A DNA stretch of 64,000 nucleotides from Cryptomeria japonica. Lineage: Eukaryota > Streptophyta > Pinopsida > Cupressales > Cupressaceae. Positions 36,285-48,930 of the stretch are shown here, piece after piece. How positions within the stretch are numbered: position 1 is the first letter of the stretch; every line of letters starts with the position of its first letter. Below the pieces are notes generated by a model. That model was given only the letters and a program-made list of their open reading frames with translations, did no database searches and was not told where the DNA came from. Position numbers and translations under genes: made by a program. The stretch spans positions 181,310,977 through 181,374,976 of the forward strand of contig NC_081411.1 of assembly GCF_030272615.1 (NCBI RefSeq), read 5' to 3'.

Positions 36285-36880
36285 TGTTAGCCTAATTGAT
36301 GTTTTGAAGAATTGTGGAGATTATACAATGTGTCCAACAAGTAAAAAAGTATATGTCATCAAAATTTTATCTTTATGCTAACCTAATTGATGTTTACAAG
36401 CCTATGAACAAGAGAATATAGTGAGAAAGGGATGAACAGTAAAGGAAATAAATGGAAAGAAGTTGATAATACAAAGCTAAACATTGTTGATTTTTTAGTG
36501 GAATGGAGCAATCATAATTATTTATACTCCAATCCTAACAATTGTATTTTACGGAGTTAGTGCTTCTTTAAGTAGTTACTCTAAAAAAAAAATTTAACTT
36601 AGGGAGTTGTTGCTTCCTTTGGTTGTAGTACTAAAATAAAGTTGCAATCATGTTTATTTTATTATGAGGCAAGATTTGGATAGTAGATCCAATTATCTTT
36701 TTCACCATGGTTTTTCCCTTATTGGGTTTTCTATGTAGATCTAGTGTTATGGTTGTGTGCTTCTGTATTTCTCTTCTCATAGTTAGATAGCCACTTTTGA
36801 TAAATTTATGTTGTTGAAATCAAGGGAATTGTTGAGTACTGATTCACATGCCCCCTCTTATTACTCTTGTGTGTTGAACA
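36285..36880 (+). repeat. Probable 5' LTR of Copia copy D
   Basis: The right end is well supported: ...GTTGAACA is followed by a degenerate primer site, and the U5 part (CCATGGTTTTTCCC... and TTGGGTTTTCTATGTAG) resembles the LTRs of copies A and B. The left end at TGTTAGCC is a guess from the TGTT/AACA pairing. Confidence 0.5.
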
Positions 36881-36882
36881 TT

Positions 36883-36894
36883 TGGTATTAGATT
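36883..36894 (+). other. Degenerate primer-binding site, Copia copy D
   Basis: TGGTATTAGATT, differing from TGGTATCAGAGC at three positions, two bases after the LTR end. Confidence 0.55.
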
Positions 36895-36989
36895 AAAATT
36901 CCTTTCTATAGCCTAACATTTAAGGTAGATCTTGGAATATAACACATGGGATCTAATATATGCTTCCTAATACTTCAAATGATGATAGA

Positions 36990-38010
36990 GAAATAATGGA
37001 TTCAATGAAGAAGATTGTGAGGTTGACCATGAAGAAGAACTCATATCTATACTAGAAGATCTAAATGCAATAAATAGAGAAAACAAAGATCTTAAGACCA
37101 AACTCAAAGAGTAAAAAGAAACAATAACCATTCGGAAAGTTCAAGTTGAGAAAGGAAAGAGAGTTGTAGATTGTCTAAATACCAAGATTTGTGACAAAAT
37201 AATTAAATGTTCAAAGCTTGAGGAAGAGATTGTCTGTCTAAATAAATAATTGGAAAAAGAAAAAAATTAGATAGACAAAAGCCTAAAGATCAAGATCAAA
37301 ACCAACATCCTTGATGAGATAATCAATAGTCAAAAATCAAAAAGGGATGAGGGTGGTCTTTCAAAGAGGTCAAAACTCAAAGACAGATGCCTCTATACTT
37401 ATGATTAGAAAGAAAGGTAATGAAGCTTGTGCAAAGGGCTCTATGAATACTAAAGATAAGAAGCATAGATTTAATAATTGTCACACAAAGATCAATAATT
37501 AGGACTTAAAGAAATATTTCCCTAGACAATTTGCTACTCCCAAGTACTCTCAATCCAATAATGGGTTTTGTTATTCTTGTGATAAATTTAGTCACAAGGC
37601 AATTAGTTGTAGAATTAAGGCAAAAAAAATTAACTACATGAATAAGAAATCATTTGTGCCTCAAAGATATAATGCTATGAGCTCTCATTGCTTCTATCAT
37701 TACTACTATGTATGTAATAAGTTTGGTCATAAGGCTCTAGACTACAAAATTAAGGTACAACAAAATAATTTTGGTTCAAATTATGTTACTCTTTTCTATA
37801 AGTGCAACAACGTTGGGCATAAAGAATTTTTTTATAAAGGCACTTCTATGAAACCACCTGTTCAAAACCAAAGAAGTAGAACACTCCTAATGAGCAAAAG
37901 AAGGAAACTGTAGAAGTATTGAGGAAGAAACAAGGGCATAATGATGAGAAAAGGCATGGAACAATGTTTGTGCATGGTGAAAAACTCTCTTAATAGATTA
38001 ATTTGGAGCA
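36990..38010 (+). pseudogene. Copia copy D gag remnant with repeated zinc knuckles
   Basis: Downstream of the primer site, one mostly open frame gives a charged, coiled-coil-like stretch (ELISILEDLNAINRENKDL, LEEEIVCLN) and IINSQKS, typical of the Gag C-terminal half of large plant Copia elements. It then shows CYSCDKFSHKAISC, a full CCHC knuckle at about 37570-37610, and two degenerate knuckles (CNKFGHKALDY and CNNVGHKEFFY). Several TAA/TAG codons interrupt it. NRLIWSIDLG near 38000 may be the start of the protease (usual WSIDSG), after which homology is lost. The rest of the element is absent. Confidence 0.7.
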
Positions 38011-39722
38011 TTGACTTGGGGGAATTATCATCTACAAAATCCTTCAACTGCCTAGAAAGTTAAAAACACAAAATTTTGGGTTTATGTGTTTGGTAGCCAC
38101 TATAGTACTCGATTGAGTTTTAGATGAGCGTTGTTTTTCCTTCTAGAAATTGTGTTGTGGAAACCTAGTAGTTTTGTGTTATATTATGACTATTTATACA
38201 TTGTGTTGATAAATAGATTTGTCACTATGAATTATCCTTCAAACTTGACTGTGTTTGCTTGAAAAGTAGTGACAACTGTCCCAACAATTGGAGAGATTGT
38301 AGTGAAGCCACAATCTTCCTCTGCATTTGAGAGGGGCATCTCCCTCGTATGATGGGGGTATTTGTGATTTTTGTGTACTTTTAACCTGAAAGTGCATAAA
38401 GGAGAAAACATAGAACTAAAGAAAGATAAAGAATAGAAACCCCAACAATAGACATCCGAATACCAATTGAGATTTCACAATAGATAACGATTACAAAGGG
38501 GATAAAGTTTAAGACATGCTCTGATGATGAAAGAGGGACAACAAACCTCAACATACAAAGAAATAAGTTGTACTAACACATACAATTCAAGATACCAAGA
38601 AATGATGTGCTTCATCAATTGCATTGGTTACTAATGATTTGCATGATTACATAAAGGGATCACTGATTCAACATATGAGAAATCAAAAAATAACAACATA
38701 AGAGTGCATTTAGAATATACAAACTGAAATGCATTCTTGATTATTCTTTTAAAAATGTATAAGTCCAAAAGACCTTAAACGTGAAGTGTCAAACCAAAAA
38801 CCATCTCAAATTTTCACCCTCCATTTCTCCAAAGTTTCCCCCCCTTCTGAAAAAGTCCCTCCCCTACAAAATGAATTGGCCTTGTATTTATAGGCATCTT
38901 GCAATAATGACCTTGATAACCAACTCATAACTACTTTTGGTAACCGCTTAATCTAACCACTTTGTGTAACTACTTAGAATAACTTCCCAAATAGCCACTT
39001 AAGATAACTAACTTTTGATAACCATTTAGGATAACTACCTGGCTAATCCACTTAGGATAACTACCTAAGTGACTACTTTTAGTAACTACCTTTTTGAAAC
39101 AACTTAGGATAACTAACTTTTACAAAAGTAAGGTTCAAATTCTAACTTTTACAACAAAACAACTTGAAACTTATAACTTTCAAGTTAGGACCAATGTGAG
39201 GTACTTATCCATCTTCATCTTCTTTATTGATCTTCCTGACCGTCTCTTCATCTATTCATCTTTATTGACATCAAGACGTAGTTTTCGCCAACAAATTTTC
39301 TTCAAGTACATATGTGCTTCAACTATTCCATTAAGCATCTTTCGCTTCCATGAATACACCTTCTTCCAGAAACCAAGGAGTCTTGCATCAATGTGACTAA
39401 CTTTATTTCAAAATATTGCATATTTTGTTCACATTTCCCCATAACTATCTTGACATGACATTAAGTGAGAAGAGTTGAACGTCTTCACTAAATGATAAAT
39501 TTATATACATCTATACAGTCTTTGTCGTGGCGATATCTTTCTGATCACAACATTCTTGTAGAAAGACTCTCAAGTGATATGCTCCTTAAATGTACCATAA
39601 AGCACATTGAAATGTCATTCATTTGAGCTAATAATGTATCGAATATTGAATCACAATATCACCAATCTCATCAATAGGATCAACAATACCGCAAGGACAA
39701 ACAATCACAATTGTATTCTTGT
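38011..39722. other. Non-coding, possible minus-strand LTR remnant
   Basis: No protein recognised. TATAAATA on the minus strand at 38885-38892 inside CCTATAAATACAAGG resembles an LTR promoter, and the repeat array at 38930-39120 lies just upstream of it on that strand. LTR ends not found. Confidence 0.3.
38930..39120. repeat. Degenerate short tandem array built on AACTAC/TAGGATAAC
   Basis: About ten irregular copies of a 16-20 bp motif such as CTTAGGATAACTACCT and AACCACTT follow each other. On the minus strand the motif reads AGGTAGTTATCCTAAG. It lies about 40 bases upstream of the minus-strand TATA-like box, a position where LTR enhancer repeats are often found. Confidence 0.65.
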
Positions 39723-41530
39723 TCACATAGCACCTTGAGTAGCATGTCCATAATTACTATTGAGAGCATTTTTGAGGCATTTTGCGCGATAAAAAGAAAA
39801 TATGTTCATTGGAATCATCTCCCACAATGGTACCCCTGTTGCCTTTATTTTTAAAGATGATGCTCTGTGTTTTGGTGTGATATTTCTTTGACGCATTCTG
39901 TCAATACTTCTTGCACTTCTCTTCATCTCCACATCGGCAAGGTTCTGGAAATTGACTTTGGGTTTTTTTTGACATATCTGCTCAAAAGCTAAATTCACTC
40001 TACATTTCTTTTCTGTGCAACCTGCTATTATTTCATTTTTCTCCAAGAAATGACACCTTCTTGAGGCATTCTGTCAAAGTATGTGCGGGTTTGTAATTCA
40101 ACTTTTTGCATGCAGCATCTCTACAAACCGCTTCAATCTGTTACACACATATCCAACAATCACGACGACATGAAACCCGCGTATGAAGGGCGTTTGCAAC
40201 ACGGATTTGGCTCTGTGTCTATCCTGCTATCGTCCATTGCATTTCTCGAGATGACATCTTTTGGAGGCATTTGTCAAGCAGTTCACTGTGCTTTGTTTTA
40301 TGCTTCCATATTTTGCGTATATTAGAGCATCTTTTGTCTGCGTCTGCACACTTCAAGATACCCGGCGTTGGCATGAAAAGAATTGGTACGGGTCGTGGAG
40401 CTTGGCTTCACGACTACCAATTGTACTTTCTTGAAATTTTCTTAGCTATATTAATGGACATCCATATTTGAATCCTGTGTTTACTGCAGATGGAAAGGAT
40501 GATGGTCATGTAGCTTGGTTTTATAACTGCCTATTGCATGTGCTGGAGAGCTTTCCGAAGCTCTTTCAAAAAAGATATTTTCTGCATATCCTATGACCAT
40601 GGAAATTCGTTTGAGCCTCAGGTAGTTATAATAACTACCTTCTTTTAGCAGTCCGCAGTTCAAGTAACATCCACAACATATATCGGCAACTTTGCTAAGT
40701 TGCACAAAACACCGATGCTCCTTCCATTTGCTTCTGTTTCGGCGGTTTCGCAAAGTTAAATAACTTAGGGAAAATAACCTTAAAATGAAGACTAATTATT
40801 CTTCACTGTTTGTATCAGTGTCCGATAGTGATATGTATCGGATTTTTTTTTGTAAATCAATTAAACTATCCGATATTACCTCGCTTATCCTTTGCATTTT
40901 TATCCCATCAGTGATGAGTGGGAAACAGGGAGCAACTCGACCTTGCACTTGTCGATTTCGTGTATAATTTCATGATGTTACGTGCCAATGAGGGGTTCTA
41001 TCAACCAACTTGTCTGTGCGTGTGAATGTGATCAGCCTCCTACACAAAGCATGTATGATTTTATGGTTTTCAATTCAACTTCTAGAAGTAGTGTCAGTAG
41101 AAATACTCGGCCTATATTTGTATATGGTCTATAGAGACCAAGGCAACACGTTCAAACAACCACCGAAAGTCCAACACGCATATTAATAATAAAAATTTAT
41201 GGAGTCTTCAAGATAGTCGACACATACATGAATTTCAACCATGCGCGCATAATGATCCATCTGTTAGAATATGTTCGAACGTGCTGCATTAATTCACAGA
41301 TTTTTAGAGCTTCCTCGCGAAATCCGTTTTGTGCACATTTTACAATTGCTTCAATTCATTCCTTGAGATGATGTCTCTTTGAGGCCGACTATCAAACAGC
41401 TCGACACTATGGTGTGGCTAAAGTCTTTTCAATAAATCTAATTTCTGTATAACCTGTCGAACATTCTATTCTGTGGGATGACATTTACAGTTGTTGTGGC
41501 ATCAAAATCTTCGAATGCTTTACCAGCTGA
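39723..41530 (-). pseudogene. PPR protein pseudogene (PLS type)
   Basis: Minus-strand fragments in changing frames match pentatricopeptide repeats of the plant PLS class, which bind organelle RNA. Clear units: LFDSRPQRDIISRNEL with CAQNGFREEALKICELMQ (about 41300-41400), ISMVIGYAENIFFERASE (about 40560-40610), MPPKDVISRNAMDD (about 40225-40275) with a VVKPSSTT linker before it, and YFDRMPQEGVISWRK (about 40040-40085). A weaker unit, GYTEIRFIEKTLATP, lies near 41430. The family pattern is FDKMP-x-RDVISWNAMIAGYAQNG. Stops and shifts separate nearly every unit. The E/DYW end and the N-terminus were not found. Confidence 0.75.
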
Positions 41531-42571
41531 ACACATAGGCGATGATTGTAGTAAACTCTTAGCTATCTATAATAGCTAACTATTTCATCTGCTTCTTGGC
41601 ACAAGTCATGAACTTGTCGATGATGTTATTGAATTTAACTTTCAGTGAGTTTGGGGAGCCAAACAATTCACCGATAGCTAAGTGAACTCTGAAAACATGT
41701 CGCATGCACAGGTACATCGACCGCTTTCGAAAGTAAACCAACTTGTTAATGATGTTAACTGATGTATTGACTGGAAACTCATTATTTTCCTTGTCGGTAT
41801 TTTTAACAACTAAATAAGCTTATCAAAATAGCCGATGAACCAACTCTTTTATGGTGAGAATGTATCGGTGTTTTAATAACTTTGCAAACTTGGGTAAATT
41901 GCCAATGATAGGCAAATAGAATCAACTTTCCACCTAAAATAAAATACTTATTGGCCTCTTCATCCTTCTCTTTAACTTTTCAATGTATTCTTCTATAGCT
42001 GAAGGTTTCCACATAGGTAATTTCATGTATGCTTTTTAGTTGATTGAATCGGCTTCTTTTATGCTTTGCTCAACTCAGAAATGGACCGATTGGTGTTAAC
42101 CTTCTCTTGCTACTTTGGCCATGTCTAGAATTGACTCTGCAAGTACTTGGAGTGGAGCGTTATCTTGAACAAATTGGAATCAAGAAATTGGGGCTAACAC
42201 ATTGGAATCAAGAAATTGGGAAAGAAATGAAAGGAAAATATTATATAAAAGCATTATAAATAATATTTAACTTTTATATAATCAATTAAAAGATTCAAAA
42301 TAATAATGTTGGACTGAAAAAGATTGATTTAAGTAACGGAATTGCCTACAAAATGATGTAAATAATGTTAAATATTATTTTCCTTTTAAAAGAATCAATT
42401 TAGCCAGTTTTAATTCATGAAGTTGTATTATGATGGCAATAGAAAAAAAAAAATAGAAAACAAAAAAAAAAAATGAAATAAAAATTGGAAAAAATAAAAG
42501 GGAGATAACAAGGAAGAAAGACTTTTCTTTTATTCATTTTTTTCATGCTTCTCTCTCTTAAAATTCTAAAA
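41531..42571. other. Intergenic, possibly the decayed PPR 5' part
   Basis: No clear coding match. A 27 bp tandem duplication, TTGGAATCAAGAAATTGGG, occurs at about 42175-42228. AT-rich A-runs near 42450 precede the LINE target site. Confidence 0.4.
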
Positions 42572-42587
42572 TGGATGGATTTTTTTA
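42572..42587 (+). repeat. Left target-site duplication of LINE fragment
   Basis: TGGATGGATTTTTTTA, identical to 44175-44190. Confidence 0.85.
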
Positions 42588-44174
42588 AATTTTAAAATGG
42601 AAGAAACAATATTCAATGCTCCACCCCAAAATCAGCAAAAAAATGGAAGAACCTACCCATGAGCGATTTGATTGTTGGGAATTTTGAGGTCTCCCCTGTG
42701 GGGTCAGAAGTCTTCAAGTCTATATGGAAAGCCTGGAACCATGTTAGACAATACATTAGCAATAAAGACATAATAGATAAGAAAGGCTCTCTCAATCTAA
42801 AAAGGTCTATATGGTGGAATGTTCTGCACAATGGGAAACAACTAGCCTATCTTCAAGGATGCTCTGCCCTGAAATGGCACAACCAGGGACTGGTCACATT
42901 TGAACACATTCTGGAAGATGGCACTCTAATCTCTTGGGAATCTCTTAGCTCTAAATTCAACCTCCCCCTCTCCCAGGCCAAAACCTATACCATCCTTAAG
43001 TCTGCACTTGCTCCCATCCTTCCCGCTCCTATCCCCTCCTCCCCCCGCCTTTAGCCTCCCTCTGTTGGATAGATGGATCTTCCCTTTTGCTAACCAAAGC
43101 CAAAATGATCTGCTCTGCCCTTACTGATTCTGTGGATATCCTTGATCACCTTAACTGCACCTGGAACCTTTCCTGGGAATCCGAACAATGGCATTCTACC
43201 CTCTCGAGATTCTGGACTTATCCGACTGAACCAAAGAAGAAATTTTTTGCCTGGAGACTCCTTCTTCATAAACTGCCACTAAAGGACAACAATGGAGACC
43301 CCCTACTGTGTAAACTCTGCCATATCCCTGAATCTGTATACCACATCTTTTTTGGTTGTCATTTTGCTAGAGAAGTCTGGAATCTGTTTGGTATCTCACT
43401 TAATAGCAACTGTTTTACTATTGAAGAGATGGTATTTGGTTATATTAGAGGTGGCAAGAAACATGCTAATCTTTTCTGGTTTGCTCTCTCTTTGGAAATT
43501 ATGTGGATCATTTGGGAATATAGGAATGATGATGTGTTTAATGGAAAGAGTAGGAACCTCATTGAGTCTCTTAGGAGACTCATCTGTTACCTTGTTGCTA
43601 TACAAGTCATAGTGGTACTAAGACTGGAGGAAGACAAATTCGATGGGTGGCTAAAGAATGACTCTACTCTAGTTTTCATAAGAGAATTCTCACATGGCTT
43701 CACATGGGATCGCATGGGAAGCAATAAGACTCATTTTGAACAAGGGCTGATGAGGTTCATGCAAGAGATGGAGGCACGATAGCAGAGAGAAGACTTCATC
43801 AAGCTGGAGCTAGAAGGACTACCCTCCCATCCCTACAGAGATCAGTTTGCTAAAAGGAATGTGTTGGTTTGGTGCGAAGGAGAGCTAGGATGGACTGCAT
43901 GGCTCCCCCCAGTGGGCGACAACAATGACCCTGTTTCCTCCTTTGTGTTCAGTTAGTTGTATACCTCATGATGCTTGAACACGTCTATCATTTTGTGTAA
44001 TTTTATAATTCAGCTCCTATGTAAATGATCGTATATCATGTATCGAGCTCTTGCCTGATATACCTCCTGCATCTTATGTTTTAACTCTTTAGTTGGCTAC
44101 AAGGTTTCCAGCCCAAACTCTCGAATTTTGTAACTGTTGTTTATATGATGCTTAATACAAAAAAAATTGTAAAG
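42588..44174 (+). mobile_element. 5'-truncated LINE insertion
   Basis: The C-terminal part of a plant L1 LINE plus 3' untranslated region and a short A-run (about 44159-44166), flanked by a perfect 16 bp target-site duplication. 5' truncation and poly-A are the hallmarks of target-primed reverse transcription. Unrelated in orientation to the LINE at 19-27 kb. Confidence 0.88.
42660..43782 (+). pseudogene. LINE ORF2 C-terminus (post-RT and zf-RVT)
   Basis: Two long open stretches. 42659-43054 covers the post-thumb region (SIWWNVLHNGKQLAYLQG, KWHNQGLVTFEHILEDGTL). After a frame change, 43087-43782 carries zf-RVT: FWTYPTEPKKKFFAWRLLLH, LCKLCHIPESVYHIFFGC (the Cys-x2-Cys...His...Cys arrangement) and a conserved tail with WIIWEYRNDDVFNG. 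It ends at TAG 43780-43782. RT itself is missing because of the 5' truncation. Only one visible frame break, so the insertion is moderately young. Confidence 0.88.
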
Positions 44175-44190
44175 TGGATGGATTTTTTTA
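44175..44190 (+). repeat. Right target-site duplication of LINE fragment
   Basis: TGGATGGATTTTTTTA, just after the poly-A and a short TTGTAAAG spacer. Confidence 0.85.
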
Positions 44191-45589
44191 GAATTATTTG
44201 CTATTGAATTTCTTGGGTTGGGAGATTGAATTGGAAAAAAATGAAAGTACACTTGGATTGTATCAACCCCAAATTTAGAAGAAAATTGGTAATTTTGGGA
44301 GATTAAACTTGAGGTGATTCTCATCATTCACTTCATCTTTTTAATTCTTCATTGGATGTATATCATGCTTAGCCTTTGTTATGCTCGGCCTTAAGGAAGC
44401 ATATGACCTTTATTGAGATTCAATTCTATTTCTTTTATTTGAATAATTCAAATATTTTTAAGTATTTGAAAAATCTTCATTTTCTACTCTCATTATGGTA
44501 GAAATTTGCAAAAAAGTATTGAAATAAGAATTTAATGTTAAAAATGTGACACTGCACATTTGGAACCAAAGGATATCCTTTATTTTTCAAAATTTTATAC
44601 TTTTTTTAATGGTTAATTTGTGGATTTCATAGTTTTACATCCAAATATAAATTTATAAGAATTAAAATTATGAATTATTCTAAATGAATTTTGATGTGGG
44701 AAAGAATTCACTTCATTATATTTAGATTTAAAATCTCTTGAAACCATGCTTATTTTCATAATCTAAAATTTTGCATTTAAATCCATGTCATATCCATGTA
44801 ACTTGCTTTGACATGGTGAAATTGGGATTTGAGGTGTAGAGGGTAAGAAAGGAGTGGGTCTTCACATTGGTCAAGACATAAAGGGGTCTAAGGATATCAA
44901 GGGTGAAAAGGTTATTAATTAAGTGATAACTAAAGACATTGGATTATTAAAAATAATAATTCTATTGATTCCTATGAAATAATTGGAGTTATCATATAGG
45001 CTTGGTATGAACATAGATGTTATGCATGCCCTAGGAATGTTGGTTCTTATTGGTTGGGTTTTTCATGTGGGTGAGTTGATCCATACTTGATTTTTCTTGG
45101 TTATCCATTCATGATATCTTGATGACATTCCTTCCCTAGACCCCTATGGTTCCTTGTCCTTTTAATCATTTAATATGGTGCTCAAGGAGAGACATGTCTC
45201 TAAAGATGTTATGATGGAAGAGACTTCATTGCACATGTTTATGTTTTTTTCTTTATGAGACTGTCAGGGTATGTGTTTACGTTTGTTCTATATGAGATTG
45301 TGGTTGCACATGTTTAGGTTTGTTTGGCATCTTTTGTGATGTGGACTATCTCTCATACTTTTTATACTTATATTATCACCTTGAGCATGTGCATTTGTGA
45401 TTTGATGCTCATTTTCTAGCTTATATATATTTGGTATTGATCATGACTATGTCATATGTATGCTATGATAATGTTTTATCGCTTTTAATTTTGTGTGTAT
45501 TTGATGTTTGTTTGTAATGATTAACATGTTTATAATCCACACTTCTTCTTCAACTATACAAAATTATGTCATATTTGGAGAGTGGCAGA
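44191..45589. other. AT-rich intergenic, nothing recognised
   Basis: No ORF with a recognisable domain and no repeat that I can assign. Confidence 0.5.
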
Positions 45590-46626
45590 TCCACCCTCTG
45601 AAGGAGATAACAAGTATAGTTTCAAAAAAACTAATTATATTTCTAATTTCCATTCATTATTTCCTTGTATGGGTGGAAATTTAAATTGATATTAAAATGA
45701 CACTTTTATTTGTGATAGACAATTAATCGATTAAATATTTAAAGACAATAATAACGTCAATATTTTTTTATTTTTCTTAATTATATAAGAAAATAATTCA
45801 GTTTTTAATATGAATTTTAAGATGAAAAATTAAATCAATTATCTAACTAATTAAAATAGATAATTTAGTAATGTCCAAGTGTATGTGTGTTCTATCACAA
45901 CCCAACATTTTTTGACTGCTAAGTTGCCTCTTCCTCAATATTGTTCTCTTCTTGTTGTGATGTCTACCTATCTAATACACTCATAGAAATGATAGGAAAT
46001 AGTTCAACATAGTGTTATCATATAAAAATCAATAATTCAATTTCAAATTAAAATTAAAATTTTGAATTACTCCTAATTCATCACAACAAAAATTTACTTG
46101 TTTCATAATAATGTTTTAGCTCATGCAAAAACAAGACATGAGAATGAGGCTTCAACGAATTACAAGACTATGTTTTGTATGAAAAATACAACTTCATGAC
46201 CTTGATAATGCTAACATAGTGAATGATTTTCTTTTGATTCACCTATGTAAACTATTATTTTGAGGATTCAAAATTTAACTCATAAACACTTTATATCATT
46301 TTTACAAAGGCTTCCTAGCCCTTACGTCCATTGATATCACTTTAGTCAAATTATCTTATATTCTTTTATAAAAAATGATATATTAGGTCATGCTTTGTTA
46401 TTAAAAACACACAACATGCATGCACATATAAAGTACTAATTTAGAGTTGAATCCCCAAGGTAAAATATTTATCACCTACCTTAAGTTGTATTTAAATTTT
46501 ATATTATAGCGGGTAATCAAAATTAAAGAGAATCTACCAAATACTCTCATGTTAGGAAAACACAACAATGAACTTTAATAATATACATGAGCCTCATTTT
46601 TTTCCTCTTTCAATATAAAATAGTAT
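45590..46626. repeat. Unknown 1.04 kb repeat, copy 1
   Basis: Homologous over its full length to 48931-49964, same orientation. It starts TCCACCCTCTGAAGGAG and ends ATAAAATAGTATA. No TG...CA ends, primer site or terminal inverted repeat found, and no coding capacity seen. Borders are abrupt on both sides. Confidence 0.85.
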
Positions 46627-48130
46627 AAATAAGATTCTCTTTCATTTTCCAGACCTCAACTCTGGTTTGATCAAGATCCTTAACTGCAACAATAAGCTGA
46701 TGTTGAAGACCACTAGAATCCATTGATTCATCTTCCTTGATCTTCCTCAAGTTGTTAGACTTCCTCAGAGGAACTAGGCTTTGATACCAATTGTTGAAAT
46801 CAAGGAACACTGAGAGGGGGGGTGAATCGGTGTTCTGCAATTTTTTACTTTATTAACTTGTGTTTTTACCCAATTAATACATTGAACCAAAAGAAAGATG
46901 CAGTACACAAAATAATCAACCACGTTTTATACGTGGAAAACCCGATCAAGGAAATAACCATGGTGGGGATGAGACCCACAAAATGAGTATACTCAAATAA
47001 AAGGTTTACAATGGAATGCACATGCATTTAGGCACACCGCATAGAGCTCATTGTTGAAAACAAGAAGGGAAACAACCCTAGGAAGGCTCACTACCTTACA
47101 AATGAGTTGCAAATGATCACAAGAGAATATGAACTACTGAACAACATCTACAAATGCCTAGGTATAGTTCCAGTTAAACACAATGTCCATTGATTTCACA
47201 CTTTGCCTTATACTACTATATTCCACAGTTCTGCAATATTCTGGAGCATAAATATTCAACTTGCACATGTGCAACTGCACACAATCGATCATGAACATCT
47301 CTCACATAACCACCAATATCCAAAATGATCATAACAATCGACCTTATATATCCATAACAAGAAATTAGGTTACGCGAACCAAAACAATTGTCCCACGCTA
47401 CAAAAACCATCAAACAAAACATTTGGATCTCAAAAGTAATTACCAAAACCGATCCGCATAATCCGCATAAGTATTATCCATAGGAGACTGCTGATGTGCA
47501 CTGTTGAACTGAGGACCGATATGCCAGAACACCTAACTACAATCAAATCAACACCAGAGGCTAAAATCATGGGATAAGGCTATCCAGACATGCATCAACT
47601 TTCAACCAGATCCACAACACAAGATATTAACCTGAAATCAAATGCCACCAAAATTATTGAACTCTGTCTGATACTTTGTCCTAGTCAGCTGGACTAGGGC
47701 CAATTTACAATCTGACTTTCGTTACGATGAACTCACATACTGCGAATGGGATAACTGACTTGGTTTTCCCTCAATGGCAACACTGGATGACCTGTGTAAT
47801 GTCTCTTGCCAACACGTGTAAGATCAAAACTTTTCAGATCCATCACATTGTAAAAACTCGAACAATATGGATTTTGGTATATATGTTTGCATATTAAGTT
47901 CCTCAAAACCCAGTGGAAACATCCCAATACAACGGTTCAACCAGTTAGAATTTTTGATAAGGTCTCCACTGTCATCATTGTAAGCCCAAAACATTTGGGA
48001 CACATCATAATTTTTGAACACCCTTAATCACAGAGTTGATCAGATTTGAAAGAAATTTAGAATATGCACAGAAAATAGAAGAACTGCAATAAGAGTTTCA
48101 TATGGACAAGAACTCATAATATTTATGAGC
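46627..48130 (-). repeat. Copia LTR fragment with primer site and gag start
   Basis: On the minus strand, a U5-like stretch (CATGGTTATTTCCTTGATCG then GGGTTTTCCACGTATAAAAC) runs to an LTR end, TTTCAACA, at 46792. It is followed by primer site TTGGTATCAAAGC (46778-46790) and the first codons of a Gag-like ORF (MDSSGLQHQLIVAVKDLD, from about 46723). This breaks off where repeat copy 1 begins. The far LTR end could not be placed; 48130 is approximate. Confidence 0.6.
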
Positions 48131-48930
48131 ATGGATTGGTCGGCCAAAGGATTAGCGTCATCTAAAGACTACAAATCTTGCTCCAGGTCAAAGGAATATA
48201 TATTGATATGCCAATAGTGGGAGTCTGGAGTATGACCCGTACTGACTCCATAGGAGTTATTCAAAATACAGGCACTAAGTACCACGACTCAACATATATG
48301 GAAATTATAATTGTTTCAACGTTAGACTTGAGAGATGATAGCTACCTGGAACGCCATATTGATTTATTCACCCACTGGGAAAACAGAATTTATTAAAATT
48401 GCAATATAACATAAGGTAGATAGTAACTAACATTGGCACTTGTGTTCATGGTTTATTGGAAAGCCTTGCCGATCTTACAATATGGAGGTCCGGTTTACCA
48501 GGTGCTATTGCTATAATCTCTCAAGAAAATGTAGAAGAATAAGGCAGCAGTAGATAAGGAATTTCAACAGGAAACAGCATCTCAACCAAAAGGGCAATAA
48601 TGGAGTCAAAACAATATAGTTAAGATCTATTAATATCTCAAATTTTTCTCTATTAAATGAAATTTAGATTTATGTAGACTCGAGATAACTCTAGTTCAGT
48701 ACAAGCAATAAACATTTCAGACGTCGAATTTGATTGCATACCTGAACAATGGGAAGTCTAAACCGGTAGCCCAACTATTTTGATGCGAGTTCACTCTGGT
48801 TCTCAGCCCTTTTCCTGATTCGACTTCTTGTCTACCACCGTAGAACACTCCCCTTTCTTTTTGGAACCATTTATAAACCAAAAATGAATTTTCCCCACTT
48901 TGCACAAGATGATTCGATGGAAGAAAATGC
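48131..48930. other. Unassigned; minus-strand ORF 48995-48717 not recognised
   Basis: A 92-codon minus-strand ORF (MEMRNRISFFRNCSGYLLQR...) overlaps the start of repeat copy 2. I recognise no domain. A TATA-like TTTATAAATGG (minus strand, near 48870) lies inside it, which argues against coding. Confidence 0.3.

Noticed and set aside
38930..39120. CRISPR-like array
   Set aside because: Repeats are short, irregular and have no unique spacers of constant length; a plant LTR-type repeat is more likely.
40822..40849. CCGATA...TATCGG hairpin followed by a T-run as a terminator
   Set aside because: It lies inside the decayed PPR region of a eukaryotic sequence, with no RNA gene upstream.
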